64,000 nt of DNA from Microbacterium sufflavum. GTDB lineage: Bacteria; Actinomycetota; Actinomycetes; Actinomycetales; Microbacteriaceae. Below are positions 1 through 7,916 of the stretch, one piece after another. A program made the position numbers and the translations under genes. Positions within the stretch are counted from its first letter, which is position 1; every line of letters begins with the position of its first letter. Location: assembly GCF_023091155.1 (NCBI RefSeq), contig NZ_JAHWXK010000001.1, forward strand, positions 1,240,001-1,304,000, given 5' to 3'. Under the pieces are notes generated by a model. It was given only the letters and a program-made list of their open reading frames with translations. It was not told the DNA's origin and did not search any database.

Positions 1-362
1 ACCGGCAGCAGCGGATAGAAGATGTTGCCCGTTCCCGCGCCGACCGTGAACAGGAACGACATCGCGGGGGCGAGGAACACCACCGACTTGGGGCGTTTGC
101 GGATGACCTTCGCCGCGACGGACACCATCCAGTCGATGCCTCCGGCGGCCTGCATGGTCGAGGCGGCCGTGATCACGGTGATGACGATGAACACCGCGTC
201 GACGGGGGCGTTGCCCGGCGCCTCGCCGAAGACGAACACCAGCACGGCGACGCCGACGAGGCCCCACACGCCCAGGCCGATCCCGCTGGTGCGGGTGCCC
301 ATGAAGATCGCCAGGACGACGACGATCAGCTGGGCGATGAGGAGGAAGACGTTGTCGTTCAT
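1..362 (-). CDS. Anaerobic C4-dicarboxylate transporter (DcuA/DcuB-type), 3' part beyond window
   Basis: The N-terminal 120 or so residues of an integral membrane carrier are visible; the rest lies off the left edge. It opens with a hydrophobic helix rich in LIV, then a GTRTSGIGLG stretch, a second helix, and FIVITVITAASTMQAAGG. The FLFTVGAGTGNIFYPLLP motif is the part most typical of Dcu proteins. These exchange aspartate, malate, fumarate and succinate across the membrane. The start is the ATG at 362. The gene lies 30 bases downstream of the peptidase E-like gene on the same strand, suggesting that aspartyl dipeptide cleavage and dicarboxylate transport are coupled. Family identification is by recognisable motifs; direction of transport is not visible. 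Confidence 0.85.
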   Translation of the reverse strand, partial: MNDNVFLLIAQLIVVVLAIFMGTRTSGIGLGVWGLVGVAVLVFVFGEAPGNAPVDAVFIVITVITAASTMQAAGGIDWMVSVAAKVIRKRPKSVVFLAPAMSFLFTVGAGTGNIFYPLLP

Positions 363-392
363 GACGATGCCCCGATCATCAGGATGGCCCGG

Positions 393-1133
393 TCAGGAGG
401 AGGGTCCGGTGGCGATGGGCCCGGTACCGGTGAGCACCTGCACGGGCAGCTCGGTCTCGACGATCCGCCCGTCCACCGCTTCCACCCGCAGGGCGAGGGG
501 GTCGTCGACCGGGCTGATCGCCGTCACGAACTCGGAGTTCTCGAAGTGCAGCGACTGGAGGTTGCCCACCGCGTAGCCGGTCGACAGCTCCCCGCTGAGC
601 AGGGAGGCGTGGAACAGCGGCCGGCGCTGGTCCTCGGCGTCGTAGTGCGGGCAGAAGCTGCCGTGCAGGAAGCCCAGGCCCTCCGGCAGCACCTGCAGCG
701 TGGGGCCGTAGCTGTCGGTCGTGCCGCCCTCGAACCAGCAGATCCCGCCCGCGCTGCCGCCGGTGAACACCACGTTCGACGCCGGGTCCTCCCACATCTC
801 GCGCATGATCTCGTCGAGTCCCTGCCGCTTCCACACGTCGAGCATGTTGGCGGTGTTGCCGCCGCCCACGTGGATCACGTCGAAGCCCTTCACGAACCCG
901 GCGAGGTCGTCGACCGCACGGTGGAACAGCGGCAGGTGGTGCGGCGCGCACCGGTCGGAGTCGTACGTGGAGTAGAAGCTCACGATGTAGGCGGTGTCGT
1001 CGCCCGTCGCGGTGCCGACGAACAGCACCCGCGGTCTGTCCTTGCCGGTGAGTCTCAGGATGTAGTCGTGCGTCGGATCGTTCCGGCGCTCCATCATGGC
1101 CTTCCCGGCTCCGGTTGCGACAACATGTGACAT
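393..1133 (-). CDS. Peptidase E-like serine peptidase (family S51)
   Basis: This 246-residue protein belongs to the S51 family, which includes alpha-aspartyl dipeptidase (PepE) and cyanophycinases. The key sites are GGGNTANMLD and the nucleophile elbow TGGSAGG, whose serine is residue 127. A later HYDAEDQRRP histidine region also fits. The length matches PepE (about 230-250). The reading frame stays open far upstream, but ATG 1133 is preceded by a G-run ribosome site and gives the normal family start. A possible -10 (TATGTT on the minus strand) lies about 40 bases upstream. Cytoplasmic; it probably frees aspartate from small peptides for the adjacent dicarboxylate carrier. Exact substrate is inferred. 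Confidence 0.85.
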   Translation of the reverse strand: MSHVVATGAGKAMMERRNDPTHDYILRLTGKDRPRVLFVGTATGDDTAYIVSFYSTYDSDRCAPHHLPLFHRAVDDLAGFVKGFDVIHVGGGNTANMLDVWKRQGLDEIMREMWEDPASNVVFTGGSAGGICWFEGGTTDSYGPTLQVLPEGLGFLHGSFCPHYDAEDQRRPLFHASLLSGELSTGYAVGNLQSLHFENSEFVTAISPVDDPLALRVEAVDGRIVETELPVQVLTGTGPIATGPSS

Positions 1134-1293
1134 CGGTGACCCCCCGGTTCGACGGCTGCTCTCAGGCGTCAACATAGTGGTGAGGGACCCGGCGCGTCCA
1201 GCACTCCTCACCCGCTCGACGTGAGGGACGGTGCGGCCGTCGGCGCACGCCATAGTGGGAGGGGACGTGTCGACGACGGCGGGAGGGCCCACG

Positions 1294-2304
1294 GTGGCAT
1301 CGAGCGAGTTCGCGGTGTGCGCGATGTCCGAGCGCCCGGCGCTGTGGACGCTGGTCTGGCATCCCGAGACCGAACGGTGGGAGGCGCGCGACGCCGCGGT
1401 CGCGCTCGACCGGCCGTTCGCGCTCGCCGCCCACCCGTCCGGCTCCCTGTACGCCGCCGGCCTCACCCCCGAGGGCGCAGTGCATCGGCTCACGCGCGGG
1501 CCCGGCGACGGCGCGGCCGACTGGGTCGTGCGGCAGAGCCTCGCCCTGCCGGGGGTGGAGCTGCCATGCCGGGTGCGGTTCGACGCGGCTTCGCGGCGCC
1601 TGCTGATCCCCGGGTACGGGAACGGGGCGCTCGGGGTGGTCGACCTCGACCGGGACGGCGGCTTCGCCGGGGCCGCCCGAGTGGCCGCGTTCACCGGCGG
1701 TGGACCCGACCCCGAACGACAGGACGGCCCGCACGCCCACGACGCCCTCGCGCTCGCCGCCGGCATCGGCGTGACCGACCTCGGCGCGGACGTGCTGCGC
1801 ATCCTCGACCCGACGACCCTCGCCGAGCGGGCGCCGCTGGAGCTCCCCGCGGGCACGGGACCCCGGCACGTGGCCGACCTCGGCGGCGGAGGGGTCGCGC
1901 TCTCGGGCGAGCTGGGCTCGACGCTCGTGCTGGCCTCGGTCACCGAGCGCCGCGTGCTCGACGTGCTGCCTGCGACCGCGCACGGCTCCGGCGGGTCGAA
2001 CGCGCCCAGCACGGTGGTGCACGATCCCGTGCGCGGCCTGGTGCACGTCGCGAACCGCGGCGCCGACACGATCCTGACCGCCCGGATCGACGGCGACCGC
2101 CTGGTGCGCGTGTCCGAGGTGCCCGGCGGCGGCTCCCGGCCGGAACATCTCGTGCTCACCGGCCGGCACCTGCTGGCGGTGCACTCCGCCGACGGCGCGG
2201 TCGTGGCGCTGCGCCTGCGCGACGGGGTGCCCACGGCCGAGGTCGCCGCGGAGACCCGGGTGCCCGGCGCGATCTGGATCGAGCCGCTGCCGCCGCGGCG
2301 CTGA
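1294..2304 (+). CDS. Lactonase-family beta-propeller protein
   Basis: A protein of about 336 residues with repeated beta-strand blades (FALAAHPSGSLYAAG, GNGALGVVDLD, FALAAH-like turns). The diagnostic QDGPHAHD motif precedes a VTDLGADVLRIL blade, as in the 6-phosphogluconolactonase-type family (PF10282). No signal peptide is visible, so it is probably cytoplasmic. I chose GTG 1294 because GGGAGGG at 1281-1287 sits six bases upstream and the protein then starts at the first blade. GTG 1267, with a purine-rich stretch just before it, would add nine residues. The gene is divergent from the peptidase E gene and convergent with the esterase. Substrate lactone unknown. Confidence 0.8.
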   Translation: MASSEFAVCAMSERPALWTLVWHPETERWEARDAAVALDRPFALAAHPSGSLYAAGLTPEGAVHRLTRGPGDGAADWVVRQSLALPGVELPCRVRFDAASRRLLIPGYGNGALGVVDLDRDGGFAGAARVAAFTGGGPDPERQDGPHAHDALALAAGIGVTDLGADVLRILDPTTLAERAPLELPAGTGPRHVADLGGGGVALSGELGSTLVLASVTERRVLDVLPATAHGSGGSNAPSTVVHDPVRGLVHVANRGADTILTARIDGDRLVRVSEVPGGGSRPEHLVLTGRHLLAVHSADGAVVALRLRDGVPTAEVAAETRVPGAIWIEPLPPRR

Positions 2305-2384
2305 GTCGCGGTTGCGGTCAGCGCTCGGGCAGCTCGGGGCGCCGGCGGTCCCGGTGGCTCGGGCGGCTGCCCGCGGGCGCGGAC

Positions 2385-3116
2385 TCAGGCGTTGAGGCGG
2401 GCGGCGCCGACCTGCGCCTCGAGCAGCGGCAGGGTGCGGCTGCCCGCGGGCGTCAGGCCGAGGGTGCGCGCGAGTTCGAGTGCGAGCGCCGCGTGCCCGG
2501 CCGCGTTCGGGTGGAACGGGTCGCCCATCAGGCCCCACGGCACCCCGCCGTTCCCCAGCTCGGCGTAGCGGGCGTACTGGTCGACCAGGAGCACGTCCTC
2601 CTCCGCGGCGACGCGCCGCACGGCCTCGGCGAACTCGGCGATCCGCGACCGCTCCGGGGCGTTGAGGCCGTCCACCGCGGGCGGCGTCTGCAGCACCACG
2701 ACCGCGTCGAGGTCGCGCGCACGCCGCACGAACTCCCGCAGCGACTCCGCATACTCGGCGGCCGAGAGCACGGGGCGCTCGCCGCCGGTCGACACATCGT
2801 TCGTGCCGATCATGAGGGTCACCACGTCGGGGTTCCAGGAGGCGACGCGGCGGTCCCAGTCGTCGAGGATGTCGGCGATGCGGTTGCCGCTGATCGCCGA
2901 GTTGATGACGATGTCGCGCACGCGGGCGAGCTCGCCGCGGATGAGCTCGTGCAGGTGCTCGGGGTAGCTGCGTCCGCCCTGCGTGTGCACCAGCCCGTGG
3001 GTGATCGAGTCGCCCGTGATCAGCCAGTTCAGCGGCGCCGGATCGGCCAGGGCGGCGGTGAGGCGCTGGAGGTCGGCGGTGGTGGAAGCGGGGGCGGGGG
3101 ATTCGGCGTTCGGCAC
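2385..3116 (-). CDS. SGNH/GDSL-type esterase
   Basis: The 243-residue protein has the SGNH hydrolase blocks in order: GDSITHG (nucleophile Ser), a Gly-containing SAISGNR block, GTND, and DPFHPN carrying the catalytic Asp and His. Such enzymes remove acyl or acetyl groups, often from carbohydrates. A clear paralogue lies at 54560-55306, sharing SITHGL-HT, EHLHELIRG, VVTLMIGTND and LQTPPAVD. Start: GTG 3116 is preceded on the minus strand by TAGGCT (3124-3129) and then 7 bases, so it may be translated leaderless. The open frame continues upstream but only with low-quality sequence. No export signal is visible. Confidence 0.85.
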   Translation of the reverse strand: MPNAESPAPASTTADLQRLTAALADPAPLNWLITGDSITHGLVHTQGGRSYPEHLHELIRGELARVRDIVINSAISGNRIADILDDWDRRVASWNPDVVTLMIGTNDVSTGGERPVLSAAEYAESLREFVRRARDLDAVVVLQTPPAVDGLNAPERSRIAEFAEAVRRVAAEEDVLLVDQYARYAELGNGGVPWGLMGDPFHPNAAGHAALALELARTLGLTPAGSRTLPLLEAQVGAARLNA

Positions 3117-3170
3117 GGCTCCGAGCCTATCGGCCGACCACGGCGACCCCGGATGCGGGAGACTGGACGG

Positions 3171-3698
3171 ATGACCTCGTCTGCGCTCGACCGTCTCCTC
3201 GCCCGCATCGCCGACTCCGGTCTGCTCGACGACCCCGTCGCGGAGAACGGCCTGGTGTACGGCCGCGCCGGGATCGACGCGGCGGGCGCCACGGTCTCGG
3301 TGAACGTCGATCCGGAGCTCGACGAGCACGACGAGGTCGACGATGACGCGCTGGTCGCCACGCTGGAGCGCGTGCTGTCGGTGAACGAGTCGCGGTGGCG
3401 GGCGATCGTCGACGAGGTCGCGTCGGACATCGACGACGCGGTGGACGACGAGCCCGTGGTCGAGCAGATCGATCTGCGCGACGACCTGGAGGCCACGTCG
3501 GTCGTGGTGTTCGCCGATGCCGTGCTGCTCGCGTTCGTCGCTCCGAAGCAGTTCCCGGAGTCGCGCATCCTGGTGCAGCTCGACGAGGAGTTGGAGGTCG
3601 ACGGCGTCGAGGTGCGTGCGCTCGACGGCTCCGAGACGGTGGAGTTCGACACCCTTGACGACCTCCTCGACGAGATCAGCCGCTCCGACGAGGACTGA
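3171..3698 (+). CDS. Conserved-looking acidic protein of unknown function
   Basis: A very acidic 175-residue protein, rich in Asp and Glu in its middle (DEHDEVDDDAL) and C-terminal end (DEISRSDED). Between these it has a predicted beta-rich region (TSVVVFADAVLLAFVAPKQFP). It lacks transmembrane helices, cysteines and a signal peptide, so a soluble cytoplasmic protein is likely. The start ATG 3171 has a GGGAGA site about eight bases upstream. It diverges from the SGNH esterase and converges with the hydrolase. I do not recognise the family and assign no function. Confidence 0.75.
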   Translation: MTSSALDRLLARIADSGLLDDPVAENGLVYGRAGIDAAGATVSVNVDPELDEHDEVDDDALVATLERVLSVNESRWRAIVDEVASDIDDAVDDEPVVEQIDLRDDLEATSVVVFADAVLLAFVAPKQFPESRILVQLDEELEVDGVEVRALDGSETVEFDTLDDLLDEISRSDED

Positions 3699-3707
3699 GC
3701 GCCCTCG

Positions 3708-4574
3708 TCATTCCGCGTCGAGCACCTCACGGAGCGTGGCGGCGAACGCCTCGGGCTGGCCCGCATAGCCGGACTCCCCGCCCAGGAAGCCGCCGTGGTG
3801 GCTGGGGAAGACGGTCGCCTGCTGGCCCAGCCGTTCGGCCAGCGCGAGCGCGGTCCGTCCGGTGTACCCCGTCAGCGACTCCTCGCCCACCGCCACCACG
3901 ATCCGCGTCGGTGCCGCCTGTAGCGCCGCGATGTCGGGCGTGTAGTCGACGACCGCCCACGACCGCTCCGACAGCAGCGGATCGTCGCGGGATCCGTCGT
4001 CGTCGGCGGGCATCCCGAACGCGGCGGGGTCGGGCAGCGGCTGCGCGAGGAACTCCTCGGTGAACTCGCCCTCCCACGAGGTCATCGCCAGGAAGCCCGC
4101 CATCCCGGCGCCCCAGCCGCGGTCCTGATACGCGCGGGTGTAGGCGGCCCTGGCGCGGCGGGCGGCCTCGGCGTCGGGCAGCACCGCATCGATCGGCGGC
4201 TCGTGCGCGACCAGGGTGGCCACGTCGTGCGGGTGGGCGGTGACCAGGGCGAGCGCCGTCACCGCGCCGCCGCTGCTCGCGAACAGGTCGACCGGTCCGG
4301 CGCCGAGCGCCTCGATCAGCGCGTGCACGTCTTCCGCCTGCGTCTCCGGCTCGTTGGTGACGCCCCCGTCGTGCCGCACGCTGCGCCCCAGGCCGCGCGG
4401 GTCGTACGTGATGACAGTGCGGTCGGGGAAGAGCGCCACCTGGGCCTGGAACCCGCTGGCGTCCATCGGCTGGCCGATCATGACCAGCGGACGCCGCCCG
4501 TCGGCCGTGGGCAACGGGCCGTGCACGTCGTACACGAGATCCACGTCGGGCAGTTCCAGGGTGTGCTGCGTCAT
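3708..4574 (-). CDS. Alpha/beta-fold hydrolase
   Basis: A 288-residue alpha/beta hydrolase. After the first strands it has an MIGQPMDASGF oxyanion-hole loop and an ITYDPRGLGRS strand. The nucleophile elbow is FASSGGAV, with Ser in an A-S-S-G-G variant of G-x-S-x-G. Near the C-terminus SHHGGFLG supplies the catalytic His. Length and layout fit small-molecule esterases, lactonases or haloperoxidase-like enzymes; the substrate cannot be read from the sequence. ATG 4574 has AAGGAG six bases upstream. It is 64 bases downstream of nothing on its strand except CorA, whose coding region starts further right, so it may be co-transcribed with corA. Confidence 0.8.
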   Translation of the reverse strand: MTQHTLELPDVDLVYDVHGPLPTADGRRPLVMIGQPMDASGFQAQVALFPDRTVITYDPRGLGRSVRHDGGVTNEPETQAEDVHALIEALGAGPVDLFASSGGAVTALALVTAHPHDVATLVAHEPPIDAVLPDAEAARRARAAYTRAYQDRGWGAGMAGFLAMTSWEGEFTEEFLAQPLPDPAAFGMPADDDGSRDDPLLSERSWAVVDYTPDIAALQAAPTRIVVAVGEESLTGYTGRTALALAERLGQQATVFPSHHGGFLGGESGYAGQPEAFAATLREVLDAE

Positions 4575-4638
4575 GTCGATCTCCTTCGCGCGTCCCCGTG
4601 GATCGTACGTGCCGTCACGGACGTTCCACCAGGGGCGG

Positions 4639-5643
4639 TCACAGCCACTTCTTGTACTTGAACACCCCGTACAGGCCCACCGCGAACGCCGCCATCGCCC
4701 CGATCGCCATCGGGTACCCGAACGCCCAGTGCAGCTCGGGCATCACGTCGAAGTTCATGCCGTACACCGTGCCGACGAGCGTGGGGGCGAAGATGATCGC
4801 CGCCCAGGAGGAGATCTTCTTGATCTCGTCGTTCTGCGCCAGGCCCGCCTCGGTCTGCCGCCGCGCGACCAGCGCCGAGTGCACCGTGAGGGCGTTCTCC
4901 AGGATCGCGCGGAACGAGTCCACCCGCTCGTTGACGCGGATCGTGTGGTCGAGCACGTCGCGCAGCGACCGCTGCAGCTCCTCGTCGATGCGGTACTTCT
5001 CCGACCCTCGGCGGAGCCACTCCAGCATCCCGCTGAGGGGGTGCACGGCGCGCTGGAAGTTGATCACCTCGCGGGACAGCTCGTAGATGCGGCGGGACAG
5101 TGCGCTGTCGTCCGCGCCGTCGCCGAACAGCTGGTCCTCGATCTCGTCGATGTCGTTGAGCAGACCGGCGACGATCGGCTCGTAGCCGTCGACCACCTCG
5201 TCGAGGATCGCGTACAGCACGGCCTCGGGTCCCATCGCCAGCAGCTCCGGGTTCGCCTCCATGCGGGAGCGCACGGCGGCGAGGTTGGGCGACTCGGCGT
5301 GCCGGATGGTCACCACGAAGTCGGGCCCGACGAACAGGTGCAGCTCGCCGAACTCGATCGACTCCTCCTTGTCGCGGTAGCGGGCCGGGCGCAGCACCGC
5401 GAACAGGGTGTCGCCGTAGCGCTCCACCTTCGAGCGCTGATGCCCGGAGAGCGCGTCCTCCACGGCGAGGGGATGCAGGTCGAACTCGCGCGCGACGGAC
5501 TCGACCTCCGCCGGGCTGGGGCGGTAGAGGCCGATCCAGGCGATGCCGCCCGCCGCGTCGAGCATGCGGTAGGTCTCGTCCAGGTTCCTCGGGGTCTCCA
5601 CGCGACGTCCGTGGACGTATACGCCGTTGTCGATGAGCGCCAT
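4639..5643 (-). CDS. corA: CorA-type magnesium/cobalt channel
   Basis: This 334-residue protein has the CorA layout: a long soluble N-terminal funnel with charged helices, then two transmembrane helices at the C-terminus. The signature YGMNF has its GMN at residues 295-297 between the helices. The C-terminal tail is short and basic (KYKKW), as usual. It forms a pentameric inner-membrane channel for Mg2+ in the family. ATG 5643 is chosen because GGAG lies seven bases upstream; an in-frame ATG at 5670 has no such site. A GC-rich leader with a strong stem-loop precedes it. Confidence 0.93.
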   Translation of the reverse strand: MALIDNGVYVHGRRVETPRNLDETYRMLDAAGGIAWIGLYRPSPAEVESVAREFDLHPLAVEDALSGHQRSKVERYGDTLFAVLRPARYRDKEESIEFGELHLFVGPDFVVTIRHAESPNLAAVRSRMEANPELLAMGPEAVLYAILDEVVDGYEPIVAGLLNDIDEIEDQLFGDGADDSALSRRIYELSREVINFQRAVHPLSGMLEWLRRGSEKYRIDEELQRSLRDVLDHTIRVNERVDSFRAILENALTVHSALVARRQTEAGLAQNDEIKKISSWAAIIFAPTLVGTVYGMNFDVMPELHWAFGYPMAIGAMAAFAVGLYGVFKYKKWL

Positions 5644-5952
5644 GATGCGGCTCCGTTCTCGCGAGCGCACGGCAGCGGAGGCTCCGTGCGCGGATTCGTC
5701 AGGGGGCGGGAGACGCCGCCGACGGCTGCGGAACAGGACGTGCGGACGCGGACCGGAAGGTCAACGCGAGAGCGCAGGGAGTCGCGACGCAGCGAGGGCG
5801 GCGTCGTTACTATCGTCGGACATCGCCATCACCGCCTTCCGGACTCTCGGGGGTCACACGACCCGACGTGCCAGCATACTCCTCGGGCCTGAGAAGTCGG
5901 CGGCGGAGCCGGCCAGGTGCGGTTCGAGCGGATCGTTTGCGAGCATGGGGAA
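5644..5952 (-). promoter_or_regulatory. Long GC-rich leader of corA with a stem-loop
   Basis: This 309-base gap lies between corA and the divergent kinase gene. An inverted repeat, GCGCACGG at 5665-5672 and CCGTGCGC at 5684-5691 (8-base stem, 11-base loop), would form in the corA leader RNA about 20 bases before the start codon. Further upstream on the minus strand, a 20-codon open frame runs from ATG 5823 to a stop at 5761, preceded by GGAAGG. Neither is proven functional. I do not see the conserved core of the M-box magnesium riboswitch. Confidence 0.3.
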
Positions 5953-6828
5953 GTGAGCGAACCGATCGACATCGACGCACGCCTGGTGGCGGAGCTCGTC
6001 GAACAGCAGTTTCCCCGCTGGGCTGATCTGCCCGTGCGCGCGGTGGCGAGGCAGGGGTGGGACAACAGGACGTTCCGTCTCGGCGAGGAGCTCTCGGTCC
6101 GGCTTCCGAGCGCCGAGCCCTATGCGGCGGCCGTTCGGAAGGAGAGCAGAGCACTCGAGGTCCTCGACGGAAGGCTCCCCGTCTCCGTCCCCTCCGTCCT
6201 GGCGCTCGGCGAGCCGGGCCGCGGCTATCCGTTTCCGTGGTCCGTGCGCCGGTGGCTGGCCGGCGACACCCTCGACGACGCAGCGGGGGTGGACCGCGTC
6301 CGACTCGCCGAGGATCTCGGCGGCGTCCTTCGCGTCCTGCGGTCCCTCCCCGTCGACGCGGGTACGGCAGCCGGCCGGCACTCCTTCTACCGGGGGGCGC
6401 ATCCGAGTGCGTACAGCGAGGAGGTCCAGACCGCGCTCGCGCACCTGCACGGCGACGTGGACGTCGAACGGTGCCGGAGCGTGTGGCTCGCCGCGACCAC
6501 CACGGCCTGGGACGCTGCGCCCGTGTGGTTTCACGGGGACGTCGCCGTCGGCAACCTCCTCGTCAGCGACGGCCGCCTGTCGGCGATGATCGACTTCGGC
6601 ACGTGCGGGGTCGGTGATCCGGCGTGTGACCTCGTCATCGCGTGGACGTTCTTCGACGGGGAGGCGCGCGACGCGTTCCGCGACGCCGCCGGGCTCGATG
6701 CCGCGACGTGGAGGCGTGCCAGGGGCTGGGCCCTGTGGAAAGCGCTGGTCACCCGGTCGAGCGCGTCCGGACCGGGAGCGGGCGACAGCCGGCGTGTGCT
6801 CGACGAGGTGCTCGCCACTCCGCTCTAG
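5953..6828 (+). CDS. Aminoglycoside phosphotransferase-family kinase
   Basis: This soluble protein of about 291 residues has the APH/choline kinase fold. It starts with IDARLVAELVEQQFP and GWDNRTFRLG (glycine-rich loop), followed by VRLP. The catalytic loop is WFHGDVAVGNLLV (HGD...N) and the metal-binding loop is IDFGTCGVGDPACDL. GTG 5953 gives the usual family N-terminus but its purine-rich site is very close. GTG 5917, with GGAG nine bases upstream, would add twelve residues and cannot be excluded. Many chromosomal members phosphorylate unknown small molecules rather than antibiotics, so resistance should not be assumed. Confidence 0.85.
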   Translation: MSEPIDIDARLVAELVEQQFPRWADLPVRAVARQGWDNRTFRLGEELSVRLPSAEPYAAAVRKESRALEVLDGRLPVSVPSVLALGEPGRGYPFPWSVRRWLAGDTLDDAAGVDRVRLAEDLGGVLRVLRSLPVDAGTAAGRHSFYRGAHPSAYSEEVQTALAHLHGDVDVERCRSVWLAATTTAWDAAPVWFHGDVAVGNLLVSDGRLSAMIDFGTCGVGDPACDLVIAWTFFDGEARDAFRDAAGLDAATWRRARGWALWKALVTRSSASGPGAGDSRRVLDEVLATPL

Positions 6829-6840
6829 AGGGCGGGCGGA

Positions 6841-7635
6841 TCAGGGGACGATCGCGTCGATGTAGCCGCCGTCGACCCGCACCGCCGCGCCGGTCGTGGC
6901 CGACGCGAGCGGCGAGGCGAGATAGGCGACCATGTTCGCGATCTCCTCCGGCTCGATCAGCCGCTGCAGCAACGACTGCGGGCGGTGCAGGCGCATGAAC
7001 TCGCGCTGGGCCTCGTCCCACGGCAGGTCCTGGTCGACGAGGGAGTACACGAAGTCCTCCACGCCGCCCGTGTGGGTGGGCCCCGCGAGCACCGAGTTCA
7101 CCGTGACGCCGGTGCCCGCCGCCTCCTTCGCGAAGCCGCGCGACACCGCGAGCAGCGCCGTCTTCGACATGCCGTAGTGGATCATCTCCGCGGGGATCAC
7201 GACGGCGGAGTCGCTGGCGATGTCGAGCACCCGCCCCCAGCCGCGCTGCATCATGCCCGGCAGCGTCGCCCGGATGAGTCGCACGGCGGCGAGCACATTC
7301 ACGTCGAAGTAGCGGCGCCATTCGTCGTCGGAGATGTCGAGTGCCGGGGTCGCGCCGAAGATCCCGAGGTTGTTCACCAGCACGTCCACGTCGCCCGTGG
7401 CGGCGAGCACGGCCGCGGCGCCGTCGTCGGTGGTGACGTCGCCGGGTGCGGGCACGAGGTTCCGCTCGGGATTCTCCTCCCGCAGCTCGGCGACCACCGC
7501 CGCGACCGTGTCGGCGCTGCGGCCGTTGACGGCGACGCGGGCCCCGGCGTCGGCGAGGGCCGTGGCGATGGCGCGGCCGATGCCCTGGGTGGAGCCCGTG
7601 ACGAGGGCGGTCTTTCCGGTCAGGTCAATGCGCAT
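6841..7635 (-). CDS. SDR-family NAD(P)-dependent oxidoreductase
   Basis: A 264-residue classical short-chain dehydrogenase. It has the TGSTQGIG cofactor loop near residue 12, then VLVNNLGIFG, and the catalytic Ser-Tyr-Lys set (IASDSA then HYGMSK). A C-terminal VRVDGGYIDAIVP is typical of the FabG-like group. ATG 7635 has an excellent GGAGGAG site; the frame upstream of it is unused. The gene stands alone, convergent with the kinase and downstream of a duplicated intergenic stretch. The substrate is unknown. Confidence 0.88.
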   Translation of the reverse strand: MRIDLTGKTALVTGSTQGIGRAIATALADAGARVAVNGRSADTVAAVVAELREENPERNLVPAPGDVTTDDGAAAVLAATGDVDVLVNNLGIFGATPALDISDDEWRRYFDVNVLAAVRLIRATLPGMMQRGWGRVLDIASDSAVVIPAEMIHYGMSKTALLAVSRGFAKEAAGTGVTVNSVLAGPTHTGGVEDFVYSLVDQDLPWDEAQREFMRLHRPQSLLQRLIEPEEIANMVAYLASPLASATTGAAVRVDGGYIDAIVP

Positions 7636-7703
7636 GCTGCTCCTCCGTGTCGGTGCTGTCTGCTGCAACACCGCCGCGCCTCCATCCATGCCCGCGTACC
7701 TCC

Positions 7704-7916
7704 TGCCGCGGGCATGGGCCGTGGTGCCGGGTGCCGCGGGCGTGAGCCGTGTGCCGGGATCGAAAAGGTGCCGGGGGCGGGCTCCGCGGGGACGGTTTCG
7801 ATCCCGCGTCGAGCGGGTGTGTCCGCCGCGGTGGTGCCAGGGTCGAAAAGGTGCGTGTGCGGTGCCCTGAAGGCGCGATTCTGAGCCCGCATCGAGCGGG
7901 TGGGCGCCGGCTAGAG
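7704..7916. repeat. Imperfect tandem duplications in the gap before the SDR gene
   Basis: Two nested duplications fill most of this gap. A 28-base unit beginning TGCCGCGGGC occurs at 7704 and again at 7732. Directly after, an 83-base unit beginning GTGCC is followed by a diverged copy: TCGAAAAGGTG at 7760 recurs at 7843, and TCGAGCGGGTG at 7809 recurs at 7892. Spacing between equivalents is exactly 83 bases. The second copy runs into the stop codon at 7911. Within unit one, GGGATCGAAA and TTTCGATCCC form an inverted repeat. Function unknown; it could act as a terminator for the dehydrogenase genes to its right. Confidence 0.6.

Noticed and set aside
393..2234. A long minus-strand frame that would fuse 360 residues to the peptidase E-like protein
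   Set aside because: The upstream part overlaps the well-supported lactonase gene on the other strand and has no domain. A good start exists at 1133.
5644..5952. M-box magnesium riboswitch upstream of corA
   Set aside because: The conserved core expected of the M-box could not be found on the minus strand; only a simple stem-loop is seen.
5953..6828. Antibiotic resistance gene
   Set aside because: The kinase fold is clear, but chromosomal APH-family proteins are mostly of unknown substrate, and nothing in the context indicates resistance.
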